64,000 nucleotides of DNA from Spirosoma oryzicola (GCF_021233055.1 NZ_CP089538.1:1221501-1285500); one strand, 5' to 3'; positions 42,993 through 51,863 are shown, counted from the first letter of the stretch. Made by a program: numbers and translations. Notes: generated from the sequence alone by a model not told the origin.

Positions 42993-44477
42993 ATGCAAAT
43001 GGCGTGGAAACAAGTCGGGGCCCTGGCTGCTCTGCTATTAACAGCAAATTTATCAGCAACCTATGCACAAAATGCTACTACGAACGCGGCTGTTGCTTCG
43101 GCTACACCGGCACGACTGAATTTACAGCAGTGCATTGACATCGCGCAGCAAAACAACATTACTGTTCGGCAGGGGAAATTGACCGTGGCCAACAGCGATT
43201 TGCAACTGCGCCAGTCGCGGCTTAATCTACTACCGACAACCAGTTTCCAGACCAACCAGTCTATCAACGGGGGACGTAGTATCAACCCGCAAAACAACCA
43301 GTTCGTCCAGCAAACGATCCAGTCCAGCAACTATCAACTGAACGCGTCATATACCCTGTACAACGGTCTGGTACTGCGCAATACGATCAAACAAAATGAC
43401 CTGGCTCTGCAAGCCAGTCAGCAGGAGCTGACCGCGACGCAAAATAACGTGTCGTTAACGGTAGCGCAAAATTACCTGAACGTGCTGACCGGTGCTGAAC
43501 AACTGGCAGTAGCCCAGCGTCAGGCCGACGTTACCCGCGCCCAGCTCGAACGGACCGAGCGGCTGGTCAATGCTGGATCGGCTCCAGAAGCGAACCTGTT
43601 TGAACTTCGGGCGACGCTAGCAGGTAACGAAGTCGATATTATTACTGCTCAAAATACGCTCGATCTGGCCAAAGTGGCGTTGCTTCAAGCAATGAATGTG
43701 CCCATTAATCAGTCGTTTGAGGTAGAAGCGGTGAACGTACCCGATCCGGGTCTGGACCCGTACACGGCAACGGTTCAACAGCTTTTCGACATCGCTGCGA
43801 CAAACCTACCCGAAGTAAAAGGCGCTGATCTGCGGGTTAAAAGTGCAGAATTGGGCGTTCAGGTGGCAAAAGGAGGTCTGTACCCCATCTTATCATTGAA
43901 CGGAAACCTAAGTACGCTGTATTCCAGTGCTGCTAGTTCCCGTATCGCAAATGGTCAGTTTTCTCAGCAAACCATTGGGTTCTACACCGATCCAAACGGT
44001 AATCAGCTACCCGTATACTCAAACATCGAGGGGACCGACGCAAGAGGAATTACGTACGGCAGTCAGCTGGAAAACAACTTCAACCAGTCGGCTTCGTTGT
44101 TCCTGCGGGTACCCATTTTTCAGGGTAACTTATCGCGAAATCGGGTAACGACGGCAAAAATTCAACAGCAAAACGCGGAACTTACGGCTCAAAATACACG
44201 CCTTGTGCTGCGGCAGCAGATTGAAACGGCTTACACAAGCATGCGGGCAGGAGCCAATAAGTACCGGGCAACGCAGGTACAGGTAGCATCACTTGAGAAA
44301 GCGTTTCAAGTTGCTGAAAGCCGACTGAATGCCGGGGCAATCAACGCGACGGATTACAGCATCGCCAAAACAAACCTTGATCGGGCACGGGCCAGTTTGA
44401 TTCAGGCCAAGTACGATTACGTCTTCCGAACCAAAATCTTAGATTATTACCAAAATAAACCACTTGCTTTCAATTAG
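42993..44477 (+). CDS. TolC-family outer-membrane efflux protein
   Basis: A 494-residue protein with a signal peptide ending in LSATYAQN. Two OEP (outer membrane efflux protein) halves form the channel: LNLQQCIDIAQQNNITVRQGKL (about 40-61), NVSLTVAQNYLNVLTGAEQLAVAQRQADVTRAQLERTE, LVNAGSAPEANLFELRA, VQVAKGGLYPILSLNGNL, VPIFQGNLSRNRVTTAKIQQ, and the second coil KAFQVAESRLNAGAINATDYSIAKTNL, read in parts. It trimerises in the outer membrane and docks to a membrane-fusion protein. The start is the ATG at 42993; an upstream in-frame ATG (42909) overlaps the divergent gene and would extend past the signal. It heads an operon with the next gene. Confidence 0.93.
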   Translation: MQMAWKQVGALAALLLTANLSATYAQNATTNAAVASATPARLNLQQCIDIAQQNNITVRQGKLTVANSDLQLRQSRLNLLPTTSFQTNQSINGGRSINPQNNQFVQQTIQSSNYQLNASYTLYNGLVLRNTIKQNDLALQASQQELTATQNNVSLTVAQNYLNVLTGAEQLAVAQRQADVTRAQLERTERLVNAGSAPEANLFELRATLAGNEVDIITAQNTLDLAKVALLQAMNVPINQSFEVEAVNVPDPGLDPYTATVQQLFDIAATNLPEVKGADLRVKSAELGVQVAKGGLYPILSLNGNLSTLYSSAASSRIANGQFSQQTIGFYTDPNGNQLPVYSNIEGTDARGITYGSQLENNFNQSASLFLRVPIFQGNLSRNRVTTAKIQQQNAELTAQNTRLVLRQQIETAYTSMRAGANKYRATQVQVASLEKAFQVAESRLNAGAINATDYSIAKTNLDRARASLIQAKYDYVFRTKILDYYQNKPLAFN

Positions 44478-44493
44478 TGACTGGGTGAATAGA

Positions 44494-44559
44494 TGAATGA
44501 GCGGACTAGCGTTCCCGAGAGTGATTTCTCGTCAAACTATTCATAAATTCGCTCATTCA
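44494..44559 (+). other. Inverted repeat in the tolC-MFP gap
   Basis: TGAATGAGCG (44494-44503) pairs with CGCTCATTCA (44550-44559) across a 46-base loop with a small internal stem. It is between genes of one operon, so it may be an mRNA-stability or attenuation element, not a terminator (no T-run follows). Confidence 0.4.
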
Positions 44560-44572
44560 CAGTTCAACCATT

Positions 44573-45976
44573 ATGAAGAAGAAATCGAATCGAGTTTGGT
44601 GGATTATAGCTGGACTACTTGTTGTGCTTGTCGGCGGTTTAGTAGCTGCCAAGCAAGCCGGACTAATTGGAAAGCCGAAATCCACCGAAGTAGACTTTGC
44701 CACCGTAAAACGAACCAACATTACCGAACGAGTTAGCGCATCAGGACGCGTTCAGCCGCAGGTAGAAGTAAAAATTAGTCCTGACGTTTCGGGCGAAATC
44801 ATTGGTCTATACGTCAACGAAGGCGATCCGGTGAAGGCCGGTCAGCTTTTATGCCGGATTCGCCCCGACAACTACGAGTCGCTGCTGGCGCGCGCTAAAG
44901 CAACGGTCAACCAGAGCCGGGCGCAGCTGGAACAGTCGAAAGCATCCGTCGCGCAGTCGAGTGCTCGCCTGATTCGGGCCAAAGCTGATTACGATCGAAA
45001 CAAAAAGCTTTTTGCCGATAAAGTCGTTTCGTCGGCTGATCTGGAAACAAGTGAGGCTAACTACAACGTCGCCAAGCAGGAAGTTGAAGCGGCTAATGCC
45101 ACCGTTCGGGCGTCGCAGTTTAACATCCAGAGCGCTGAAGCCAGCCTTCGTGATGCCAACGAGAACCTGCGCAAAACCACGATTTATTCCCCCGTTACCG
45201 GTACGGTTTCTAAGCTTAACATCGAGTTGGGTGAACGCGTCGTCGGTACGTCGCAGATGGCTGGAACCGAAATCATGCGGATTGCCAATCTCCAGAATAT
45301 GGAAGTGCGCATCAATGTCAACGAAAATGACATTGTTCGGGTAAACATGGGCGATACCGCTGATATCGAAGTCGATTCGTACACGATGGCGGGACGGAAA
45401 TTTAAAGGAATCGTTTACGAAATTGCCAATACCGCCAACGGGCTAACCAATTCGGCGGCTACTGCGGTTTCGGCAGATGCGGTGACAGAATTTGAGGTGA
45501 AAGTGAAAATTCTCAATAACTCGTACGCTGATTTATTGAGTCAGAAAGATAAAAAAGGCTATCCGTTCAAGCCGGGGATGACCGCTTCGGTCGAGATCAT
45601 TACCGACCGTAAGAATGGCGTACTGGCGGTGCCGATTGCCGCTGTCACTACGCGTGGAGCCGATATAGACGCTACCGGCCAGACAGAAAAGCCGAATGAC
45701 GAAGAGAAGGACGAGCAACGACCTGCCGCACAGACCGAGAAAAAAGACATGCCCAAAGAGATTGTCTTTGTCAACGTAGGCGGCAAAGCCGTACAGCGCG
45801 AGGTAAAAACGGGGATTAGCGACTTCGAAAATATTGAAATTGTGTCGGGGCTCAAACCGGGTGAACAGATCGTATCGGGGCCGTTCGTGGCCGTGTCGAA
45901 GCGGCTCAAAGACGGCGAACTGATCGTCAAACGCGACCCGAATAAGAATAAAAAGAAAGAAGAGAAAGAGGAATAA
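44573..45976 (+). CDS. Efflux periplasmic adaptor (membrane fusion protein, HlyD/MacA-like)
   Basis: A 467-residue inner-membrane-anchored adaptor with one TM helix (about 8-25: IIAGLLVVLVGGLVAAKQAG). The biotinyl-lipoyl half (RVSASGRVQPQVEVKISPDVSGEI, LYVNEGDPVKAGQLLCRI) is followed by a long coiled-coil hairpin (about 110-195: KATVNQSRAQLEQSKASVAQSS, ADKVVSSADLETSEANYNVA). Then come YSPVTGTVSKLNIELGERVVGTSQMAGTEIMRIANLQNMEVRINV, read in parts, and a beta-barrel. A C-terminal Lys/Glu/Asp-rich insertion (about 375-400) and tail are unusual. It is of the MacA type, which works with ABC permeases. It follows tolC; no pump gene adjoins, so the partner must be elsewhere. Confidence 0.92.
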   Translation: MKKKSNRVWWIIAGLLVVLVGGLVAAKQAGLIGKPKSTEVDFATVKRTNITERVSASGRVQPQVEVKISPDVSGEIIGLYVNEGDPVKAGQLLCRIRPDNYESLLARAKATVNQSRAQLEQSKASVAQSSARLIRAKADYDRNKKLFADKVVSSADLETSEANYNVAKQEVEAANATVRASQFNIQSAEASLRDANENLRKTTIYSPVTGTVSKLNIELGERVVGTSQMAGTEIMRIANLQNMEVRINVNENDIVRVNMGDTADIEVDSYTMAGRKFKGIVYEIANTANGLTNSAATAVSADAVTEFEVKVKILNNSYADLLSQKDKKGYPFKPGMTASVEIITDRKNGVLAVPIAAVTTRGADIDATGQTEKPNDEEKDEQRPAAQTEKKDMPKEIVFVNVGGKAVQREVKTGISDFENIEIVSGLKPGEQIVSGPFVAVSKRLKDGELIVKRDPNKNKKKEEKEE

Positions 45977-45978
45977 CA

Positions 45979-46008
45979 AAACGCCCGGTTAAATCGCCGG
46001 GCGTTTTT
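45979..46008 (+). terminator. Rho-independent terminator after the MFP gene
   Basis: A perfect 10-base stem (45979-45988 with 45997-46006), 8-base loop and a run of five Ts overlapping the right arm (46004-46008), just past the stop codon. It closes the tolC-MFP operon. Confidence 0.85.
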
Positions 46009-46035
46009 ACTTTTAAGACAAACCTTGCTAAACGC

Positions 46036-47412
46036 ATGAAACGCCACGTTATCCTTCTTGCTCTATCGCTATCCGTGTTTTTTTCCGCCAACGCCCAATA
46101 CAAACCCACCTGGGAGTCGATCGACAGCCGACCCGTACCGGCCTGGTTTGAAGACGCTAAATTCGGAATCTTTATCCACTGGGGCCTTTTTTCGGTGCCT
46201 GCTTTCGCGCCGACCGCCCGCGATGGTGTGGGTGTCTACGACCGATACGCCGAATGGTACTGGCAGAAGGTCACAGACCCCAAGCAAAAAACGCATCCTC
46301 TCTTTACCAAATTTCAGGATCGGGTGTACGGTAAGGATTTCAAGTACCAGGACTTTGCCGAAGACTTCAAATGCGAGCTGTTCAATCCTGATGAGTGGGC
46401 TGATATTATGAAGCAGTCCGGAGCGAAATACGTCGTGTTGACCAGCAAGCACCACGAAGGATTTACGCTCTGGCCAAGCGCGCAGTCGTGGAACTGGAAT
46501 GCCGTTGACGTTGGCCCACACCGCGATCTGGCGGGCGATCTGACCAAAGCCGTGAAGGACAAAGGCATGCGAATGGGTTTTTACTACTCGCTATACGAAT
46601 GGTTCAACCCGTTGTATAAAAGTGATGTGAACGCGTATGTGGATAACCACATGATTCCGCAGATGAAGGATCTGGTAACGCGCTATAAACCTGACGTTGT
46701 CTGGACCGATGGTGAGTGGGACTATCCAAGCGAAACCTGGAAAAGCACTGAGTTTCTGGCCTGGCTCTATAACGAGTCGCCCGTAAAGAAGGATGTTGTC
46801 GTTAATGATCGTTGGGGCAAAGAAACCCGCTCCAAGCACGGTGGTATCTACACAACGGAATATGATCTGGTGCATAACGACAATTCGCTGGATACCAAAT
46901 TCACGCATCCTTGGGAAGAGTGCCGGGGTATTGGTTCGTCGTTTGGCTACAACCGGGTCGAAAATCTGGAAGATTATTCGTCGTCGAAGCAACTGATTGA
47001 CATTCTGGTCGATAAAGTGGCGCGGGGTGGCAACTTGCTTCTCAACATTGGGCCTACCGCCGATGGGCTGATTCCGGTCATTATGCAACAGCGTCTGCAC
47101 GACATTGGTGACTGGTTAACGGTCAACGGCGAAGCGATTTATAACACCCGCGCCTGGGATAAAGCGCCGAAAGTATCGAAAGACACCAGGGTCTTCTACA
47201 CGAAAAAAGGCAATGACCTTTACGCTATCTGCACCGAATGGCCTTCGCAGCCGGTTACTGTTACGGGCGCTAAGAAACTAACGCGCGTGTCGTTGTTAGG
47301 ATTTAAAGGAACGGTGACAACGAAGGGAAATGCTATTGTGCCGCCGACCGTTACGCCCGCAACGATGCCCTGCCAACACGCTTGGGTGTTTAGGCTGGAA
47401 GGCGCGCTGTAA
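46036..47412 (+). CDS. Secreted alpha-L-fucosidase (GH29)
   Basis: A 458-residue glycoside hydrolase that releases alpha-linked L-fucose by a retaining mechanism. Signal peptide MKRHVILLALSLSVFFSANAQ. The barrel starts WFEDAKFGIFIHWGLFSVPAF (about 37-57), then AKYVVLTSKHHEGFTLWPS (about 130-148), KGMRMGFYYSLYEWF, and the predicted nucleophile Asp225 in VVWTDGEWDYPS. The closing NLLLNIGPTADGLIP (about 335-349) is typical of the family; the C-terminal beta-sandwich follows. Full length. A single gene with terminators on both sides. Confidence 0.94.
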   Translation: MKRHVILLALSLSVFFSANAQYKPTWESIDSRPVPAWFEDAKFGIFIHWGLFSVPAFAPTARDGVGVYDRYAEWYWQKVTDPKQKTHPLFTKFQDRVYGKDFKYQDFAEDFKCELFNPDEWADIMKQSGAKYVVLTSKHHEGFTLWPSAQSWNWNAVDVGPHRDLAGDLTKAVKDKGMRMGFYYSLYEWFNPLYKSDVNAYVDNHMIPQMKDLVTRYKPDVVWTDGEWDYPSETWKSTEFLAWLYNESPVKKDVVVNDRWGKETRSKHGGIYTTEYDLVHNDNSLDTKFTHPWEECRGIGSSFGYNRVENLEDYSSSKQLIDILVDKVARGGNLLLNIGPTADGLIPVIMQQRLHDIGDWLTVNGEAIYNTRAWDKAPKVSKDTRVFYTKKGNDLYAICTEWPSQPVTVTGAKKLTRVSLLGFKGTVTTKGNAIVPPTVTPATMPCQHAWVFRLEGAL

Positions 47413-47440
47413 GAGGTTTTATAGCGCCATACGTATCGGA

Positions 47441-47488
47441 GAAAGCGGATGCAGGCCAAACGGGTAAATTTGGCCTGCATCCGCTTTC
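47441..47488 (+). terminator. Strong terminator after the fucosidase gene
   Basis: A perfect 20-base stem (47441-47460 with 47469-47488) with an 8-base loop 28 bases past the stop codon. It also lies 16 bases before the gpsA ATG, so the gpsA promoter may overlap it or gpsA may be transcribed by read-through. Confidence 0.8.
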
Positions 47489-47504
47489 TTCCTTTATTTA
47501 CTCC

Positions 47505-48509
47505 ATGAAAGTAGTACAACCCGTTCGGCTAACGATGATAGGGGGGGGCAGTTGGGCGACTGCGCTCGTCAAAATTCTTTCCGAGAATAACGTCAACATC
47601 AAGTGGTGGCTTCGCAAAACAGCGGATGCGGAATACATTAAAAAGTTTGGTCATAACCCAAGCTACCTGAGCGATGTCCAGATCAATACCCGGAAGGTAA
47701 AAGTCTGTACAAAAATTCGGGATGCCATACGCGATAGCCAATACATTGTACTAGCGGTTCCGGCGGCTTTCGTTGGGGATGCCCTGCGAGGAATAAAGCC
47801 CGAACATTTTGCTGGCAAATGCGTGATTTCGGCCATCAAAGGCATGGTTCCCGATGCCAATCAACTGGTTACCGATTGGGTGAGCAACCAGTATAACGTT
47901 CCTCAGGAACGGATTTCGGTGATTGCGGGACCCTGCCATGCCGAAGAAGTGGCCCTCGAAAAACAGTCGTACCTGACGATTGCGTCGGCTGATCCGGTTT
48001 GTGCAGAAAACGTATCAAACCTGCTTCGTTGCCGGTTTGTGCAAACAACGCCCGTCGATGACATTTACGGCATTGAATACAGCGCCGTGATGAAAAACAT
48101 CATCGCGCTGGCTTGTGGCATTACCCACGGCTTGGGGTATGGCGATAACTTTCAGGCGGTACTGGTTTCTAACGCCATGCAGGAAATCCGGCGCTTTGTG
48201 GATGCGATTCACGCCAAACACCGGGACCTGAGCGGGTCGGCTTACCTGGGCGACTTACTCGTCACGGCTTATTCACCGTTCAGTCGTAACCGAACGTTTG
48301 GCAACCTGATTGGTCGCGGGTATACGATACAATCAGCGCAGGCCGAGATGAACATGATCGCCGAAGGGTATTACGCCGTAAAAAGTATTCACGAAGTCAA
48401 CCAGCGCTTCAACGTTCAAATGCCCATTGTCGAAGCGGTTTATAACATTCTCTACGAAAAAGCGGCTCCGACCACGGAAATGAATTCGCTCAAAGAATTG
48501 TTGAAATAA
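47505..48509 (+). CDS. gpsA: NAD(P)H-dependent glycerol-3-phosphate dehydrogenase GpsA
   Basis: A 334-residue enzyme reducing dihydroxyacetone phosphate to sn-glycerol-3-phosphate for phospholipid synthesis. The Rossmann start is LTMIGGGSWATALVKILSE (about 9-27, GxGxxG). Further motifs: YIVLAVPAAFVGDAL, ISAIKGMVPDA, SVIAGPCHAEEVAL (about 144-158), YGIEYSAVMKNIIALACGI with the catalytic Lys (about 188-206), and SGSAYLGDLLVTAYSPFSRNRTFG (about 245-268). Its start lies 16 bases after a long hairpin. A MOSC gene follows by 21 bases. Confidence 0.95.
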   Translation: MKVVQPVRLTMIGGGSWATALVKILSENNVNIKWWLRKTADAEYIKKFGHNPSYLSDVQINTRKVKVCTKIRDAIRDSQYIVLAVPAAFVGDALRGIKPEHFAGKCVISAIKGMVPDANQLVTDWVSNQYNVPQERISVIAGPCHAEEVALEKQSYLTIASADPVCAENVSNLLRCRFVQTTPVDDIYGIEYSAVMKNIIALACGITHGLGYGDNFQAVLVSNAMQEIRRFVDAIHAKHRDLSGSAYLGDLLVTAYSPFSRNRTFGNLIGRGYTIQSAQAEMNMIAEGYYAVKSIHEVNQRFNVQMPIVEAVYNILYEKAAPTTEMNSLKELLK

Positions 48510-48530
48510 GGTAGATTGAAGCCTGCCTTT

Positions 48531-49019
48531 ATGGAGAATATAAAAGATTTATTTAACGTCTTTCCTCGCGCTGGTCGAGTTGAGTGGATCGGCATCCGGC
48601 CTGAACGACGGAGTCCGGTATCGGTAGTGGAATCCGTTGACGCGTCGGAAAAGAAAGGGCTTCTTGGTGATCACTACAGCGGGCAAAGTGGCAATCGACA
48701 CGTTACGCTGATTCAGGCGGAGCATTTACCCGCCGTGGCTGCCTTGACGGGGAGGGATGAGCTTGATCCGGGGCTCGTTCGGCGTAATCTTGTCGTATCG
48801 GGGTTAAATCTGCTGGCGCTCAAAGATCAGCGTATTCAGATTGGCGACACCTTGCTGCAAATAACGGGGCAGTGTCATCCGTGCTCGAAGATGGAAACCA
48901 CGCTGGGACCGGGCGGCTACAATGCCATGCGGGGCCACGGTGGTATGACGGCCAAGATACTTAAAGGCGGTACCATCCGAGTTGGCGATGCCGTGGTGGT
49001 CGCTACATCAGCGCAATAA
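48531..49019 (+). CDS. MOSC-domain protein
   Basis: A 162-residue protein of the MOSC (Moco sulfurase C-terminal) family. The core shows RVEWIGIRPERRSPV, LLGDHYSGQSGNRHVTLIQAEHLPAV, RNLVVSGLNLLALKDQRIQIGDTLLQITGQCHPCSKME and GGMTAKILKGGTIRVGDAV, read in parts. The Cys in GQCHPC is the usual conserved MOSC cysteine, which carries sulfur or binds a Mo cofactor in YiiM/YcbX relatives that reduce hydroxylated bases. The start is the ATG at 48531 (a TTG 15 bases earlier is possible). It is 21 bases after gpsA, likely co-transcribed but functionally unrelated. Confidence 0.87.
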   Translation: MENIKDLFNVFPRAGRVEWIGIRPERRSPVSVVESVDASEKKGLLGDHYSGQSGNRHVTLIQAEHLPAVAALTGRDELDPGLVRRNLVVSGLNLLALKDQRIQIGDTLLQITGQCHPCSKMETTLGPGGYNAMRGHGGMTAKILKGGTIRVGDAVVVATSAQ

Positions 49020-49031
49020 CCACTGCCGGGA

Positions 49032-49808
49032 TTATCGTTGTTTCGGCGTACTGGTCGGGTCGGGAGAAATACGGCTAGGACGGTTGAAGCCGTCGCGGTA
49101 CCGGTTGCGCAGCTGCTGAATGGTGTTGATCAGGTCGTAGTCCGATGCTTTGAGCAAAAACTCATCGTCCAGATCACAGAAGTCGAGGAAGCGATCCACC
49201 GCGTCGGCTTTCAGATCCGTTGACTGTTCGACCAAAAGCCGGAACCGTTCGATAGCCAGTGCATGTCGGCGGTCCTGCTGCATGATGTAATACGCTTTCC
49301 GGTCTGATTTGGGCCGTTTGGCAAACATTTCGTAAAGTAACGTAACACCAGCCCCATCGGCTAATCGGTCGAATGCCTGATCGCCGGTTACTTTTTTCGA
49401 CGCAACGGGTTCGTCCAGCACCTGCTGAATTTCCCGTTTTACTTCTTCGTAGCGTTTCCCCGTAACGGTCACCTCCGCCAGATCTACCACGCGGTAAGGT
49501 AAAGGTGGTAAGGCGTTGGCTAAAATGGTCGGATTGTCGGAGCCATCGTACCGGATGCCCGTGCGGTTGTAGAGCTGGCTGGTCAGAATAAGCGAATCGC
49601 CGGGAGAAACCGTCAGGAAAAATCGACCCGTTGTGTTCGTCCGGGCCCGTTGGCGCGTCCGTTGATTGATAACCGTAACCTTATCTACTGCCTTCTTTGA
49701 TGTCTGGTCAAGTACTGTTCCAACCACATATTTACCCTGAGCCAATGCGACATCTGAATTGGCCATTGTAATCAACAGAAGCAGTAGTACGACTAGAAAA
49801 TGACGCAT
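49032..49808 (-). CDS. Secreted carboxypeptidase-regulatory-like protein
   Basis: A 258-residue exported protein. Signal peptide MRHFLVVLLLLLITMANSDVALAQ. One carboxypeptidase-regulatory/TonB-plug-like sandwich at about 27-105 (KYVVGTVLDQTSKKAVDKVTVINQ, ARTNTTGRFFLTVSPGDSLILTS), then DLAEVTVTGKRYEEVKREI and a helical C-terminal part (LADGAGVTLLYEMFAKR, YYIMQQDRRHALAIERF). The family is common in Bacteroidota and lacks a known enzyme activity. The Arg-rich tail (SRISPDPTSTPKQR) is probably disordered. Converges with the MOSC gene. Confidence 0.8.
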   Translation of the reverse strand: MRHFLVVLLLLLITMANSDVALAQGKYVVGTVLDQTSKKAVDKVTVINQRTRQRARTNTTGRFFLTVSPGDSLILTSQLYNRTGIRYDGSDNPTILANALPPLPYRVVDLAEVTVTGKRYEEVKREIQQVLDEPVASKKVTGDQAFDRLADGAGVTLLYEMFAKRPKSDRKAYYIMQQDRRHALAIERFRLLVEQSTDLKADAVDRFLDFCDLDDEFLLKASDYDLINTIQQLRNRYRDGFNRPSRISPDPTSTPKQR

Positions 49809-49823
49809 AGGGCTTATAAAACG

Positions 49824-49856
49824 ACCTGTGCCACTGCTTCGCGCAATGGCACAGGT
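49824..49856 (-). terminator. Hairpin after the HAD hydrolase gene
   Basis: A 14-base stem with one mismatch (49824-49837 with 49843-49856) and a 5-base loop; on the minus strand a short U-run follows. It lies between the HAD gene and the carboxypeptidase-regulatory-like gene. Confidence 0.7.
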
Positions 49857-49915
49857 TTTACACAGTCAGTACGTAAAGTTACGTTTTTTTGGTTTAGCAA
49901 TGACGGGTCAACACG

Positions 49916-50578
49916 TTAAAAAACGTTAACCAGTTGCTGAACCCGGTCGAGTGTCATTTCCGTAAAATCACGGATAACATCATCGACAAAAGGTCGTAGT
50001 TCATCGGGTGTCTGCGTCGTAGCAACGCCAACCACCGACGCACCCGACGCTTTGCCCGCCTGAATACCCGTCATCGAATCTTCGAATACAACACTATCCG
50101 CTGGTTCTACGCCAAGTAGCTCCATCGCTTTCTGGTAGATTTCCGGATCAGGTTTCGGATGGCGAACCATACTTTCGTTCAACAACGTGTCGAAATAAGG
50201 TCGTAGGGCCAGCGCATCAACGATAAAATCCAGATTTTCTACCGGGGCTGATGTAGCCACAGCCGTGCGAATACCAGCCGCTTTCAACGCTTTCAAAAAC
50301 TCGATCAGGCCAGGAACAGGCGTAATCGATGCCTGGTAAAGCTCCCGAAAGAGCGCTTCTTTCTCGTGGGCCAGCCGTATGGATTCTTCTGCACTAAGCG
50401 TCTGGCCCGCAAACAGGTGCGCTACAATATCGTTGTTGTGCTTTCCTGAAACGTACTGGACAAAGTCCTCGTCACTCAAGGTTTTGCCATAGCGCTGATA
50501 ATACTCACGCCAGGCCAGGCGGTGATGTGGGTTAGTATCCACAATAACGCCATCCATGTCAAAAATTACTGCTTTCAT
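49916..50578 (-). CDS. HAD-family hydrolase (beta-phosphoglucomutase/phosphatase-like)
   Basis: A 220-residue HAD subfamily IA protein. The catalytic loop is FDMDGVIVDTNPHHRLAW (Asp7 nucleophile, Asp9 acid/base). The four-helix cap is about 18-85, motif II is VATSAP, motif III Lys is in RHPKPDPEIY and motif IV is VFEDSMTGIQAGKASG. The E in VENLDF and the TNPHH segment resemble beta-phosphoglucomutase, but sugar phosphatases of this class are equally possible. The start is the ATG at 50578. It lies 76 bases after the MFS gene on the same strand; an E. coli HAD/MFS neighbour pair (ybjI/ybjJ) gives a loose precedent. Confidence 0.9.
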   Translation of the reverse strand: MKAVIFDMDGVIVDTNPHHRLAWREYYQRYGKTLSDEDFVQYVSGKHNNDIVAHLFAGQTLSAEESIRLAHEKEALFRELYQASITPVPGLIEFLKALKAAGIRTAVATSAPVENLDFIVDALALRPYFDTLLNESMVRHPKPDPEIYQKAMELLGVEPADSVVFEDSMTGIQAGKASGASVVGVATTQTPDELRPFVDDVIRDFTEMTLDRVQQLVNVF

Positions 50579-50654
50579 AGTGTATGGTTAAGCAAAACCG
50601 TCGGGACATAAACCCTGAGTTATATCCAGTGCTTCGGGTTGCTATGTAAGACGA

Positions 50655-51863
50655 TTAAAACAAATTGACAATTCGGGAAAGGCCCGCCGAAATAAGGAGC
50701 ATGACGGCGACAAAACCCAAGCCGTAATATAACCCAAATCCTTCTGCAACGAAGCCGATGGTAGGCGGACCGGCTAAAAAGCCAATAAAGCTAAACGTTG
50801 CAAACGTGGCCAAACCGGCAGCGGGTGGGATTCCCGGTACGCGCATCGAAGCGGCATACAAGATTGGAGCACCAAGCGAACAACCGGCTCCCAAAATGGC
50901 AAAGCCAAGTAAAGCCGTTGATGGGAAAGGCAACGCAATCGCGACAAACAAGCCCAGAGCGGCTAGTACTCCGCCGATCTGCAACCAGCGTTTAGGGCCA
51001 ATTTTAGGAATGATCGCATCACCCAGAAACCGGAAGCTCGTCATCATTAGTGAAAAACAGCCGAAGCCCAGCGCAGCAATCTGACTCGTAGCGCCGAGTG
51101 TTTCGCGCAGGTAAACCGCACTCCAGTCAAACGCAGCGCCTTCGCCCATAGCCAGAGCCAGACCGATCAGGATCATCAACAGCAAATCCAGATTTGGCTT
51201 AACGAACGATGAGCCCGCTTTCTCGCCGGTTTCCGTGCGGCTGCTCGACGGAATTTGAGCCAGCAAAGGCTGTAGACCGAATGTTAATAACAAGATCAGG
51301 GCCGACATGACCATAACGTGTATCGACGGCGAAATATGCATGGCAATAATCGCTCCGGCAATACCAGAACTAAGCAGACCACCCAGACTCCACATCCCGT
51401 GGCACGACGACATGATAACAATGCCCTGCGACCGTTCGAGGTTCGTAGCACTGGTATTCATCGCCACGTTGATCAGCGCTGCATTAAGACCCATCAGAAA
51501 CAGCCCAATGGCCAGTAGCGTCGGATTGGGTGCGTGAACAGGAATCAGGACGGATAAAGCCAAACCAATGGCCGACCAGAAGCACGCCTTTGCTTCGCCC
51601 AGTTTAGAAATAACCCATCCCGACAACGGATTCATAATGAGCAGACCCAGTGGCATCGCAAACAGCATCAGTCCTAGTTCGGCCTCGGACAGATTCAGTT
51701 TTTGCTTGACGTAGGGAATATGAGCCACCCAGCTACCAAACAGGGCGCTATCGGAAGCGAAAACTAACCCGACGGCTAGTGCGTGCCGATTCAGAAAAAA
51801 CGTCCGCAGATTGCGGACGAACGGATTTCGATGTTGTTTGTCGACCGAAACGATTGTATTCAT
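50655..51863 (-). CDS. MFS transporter (YbjJ-like)
   Basis: A 402-residue inner-membrane carrier with 12 predicted TM helices. A cytoplasmic head (MNTIVSVDKQHRNPFVRN) precedes TM1 (HALAVGLVFASDSALFGSWV), then PYVKQKLNLSEAELGLMLFAMPLG, the MFS loop-2 motif region (GWVISKLGEAKACFW), and further helices to the end. SWVAHIPYVKQKLNLS resembles the YbjJ group. The substrate is unknown. The start codon is 6 bases downstream of a hairpin that is the msrA terminator. It is upstream of the HAD gene and probably co-transcribed with it. Confidence 0.88.
   Translation of the reverse strand: MNTIVSVDKQHRNPFVRNLRTFFLNRHALAVGLVFASDSALFGSWVAHIPYVKQKLNLSEAELGLMLFAMPLGLLIMNPLSGWVISKLGEAKACFWSAIGLALSVLIPVHAPNPTLLAIGLFLMGLNAALINVAMNTSATNLERSQGIVIMSSCHGMWSLGGLLSSGIAGAIIAMHISPSIHVMVMSALILLLTFGLQPLLAQIPSSSRTETGEKAGSSFVKPNLDLLLMILIGLALAMGEGAAFDWSAVYLRETLGATSQIAALGFGCFSLMMTSFRFLGDAIIPKIGPKRWLQIGGVLAALGLFVAIALPFPSTALLGFAILGAGCSLGAPILYAASMRVPGIPPAAGLATFATFSFIGFLAGPPTIGFVAEGFGLYYGLGFVAVMLLISAGLSRIVNLF

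Noticed and set aside
45559..46047. Antisense frames over the membrane-fusion-protein tail
   Set aside because: Compositionally they reflect the Lys/Glu-rich tail read backwards (Phe/Ser/Leu runs).
46591..47100. Long open frame antisense to the fucosidase gene
   Set aside because: It mirrors the codon pattern of the fucosidase, which has a signal peptide, catalytic motifs and full length; the antisense translation has no family features.
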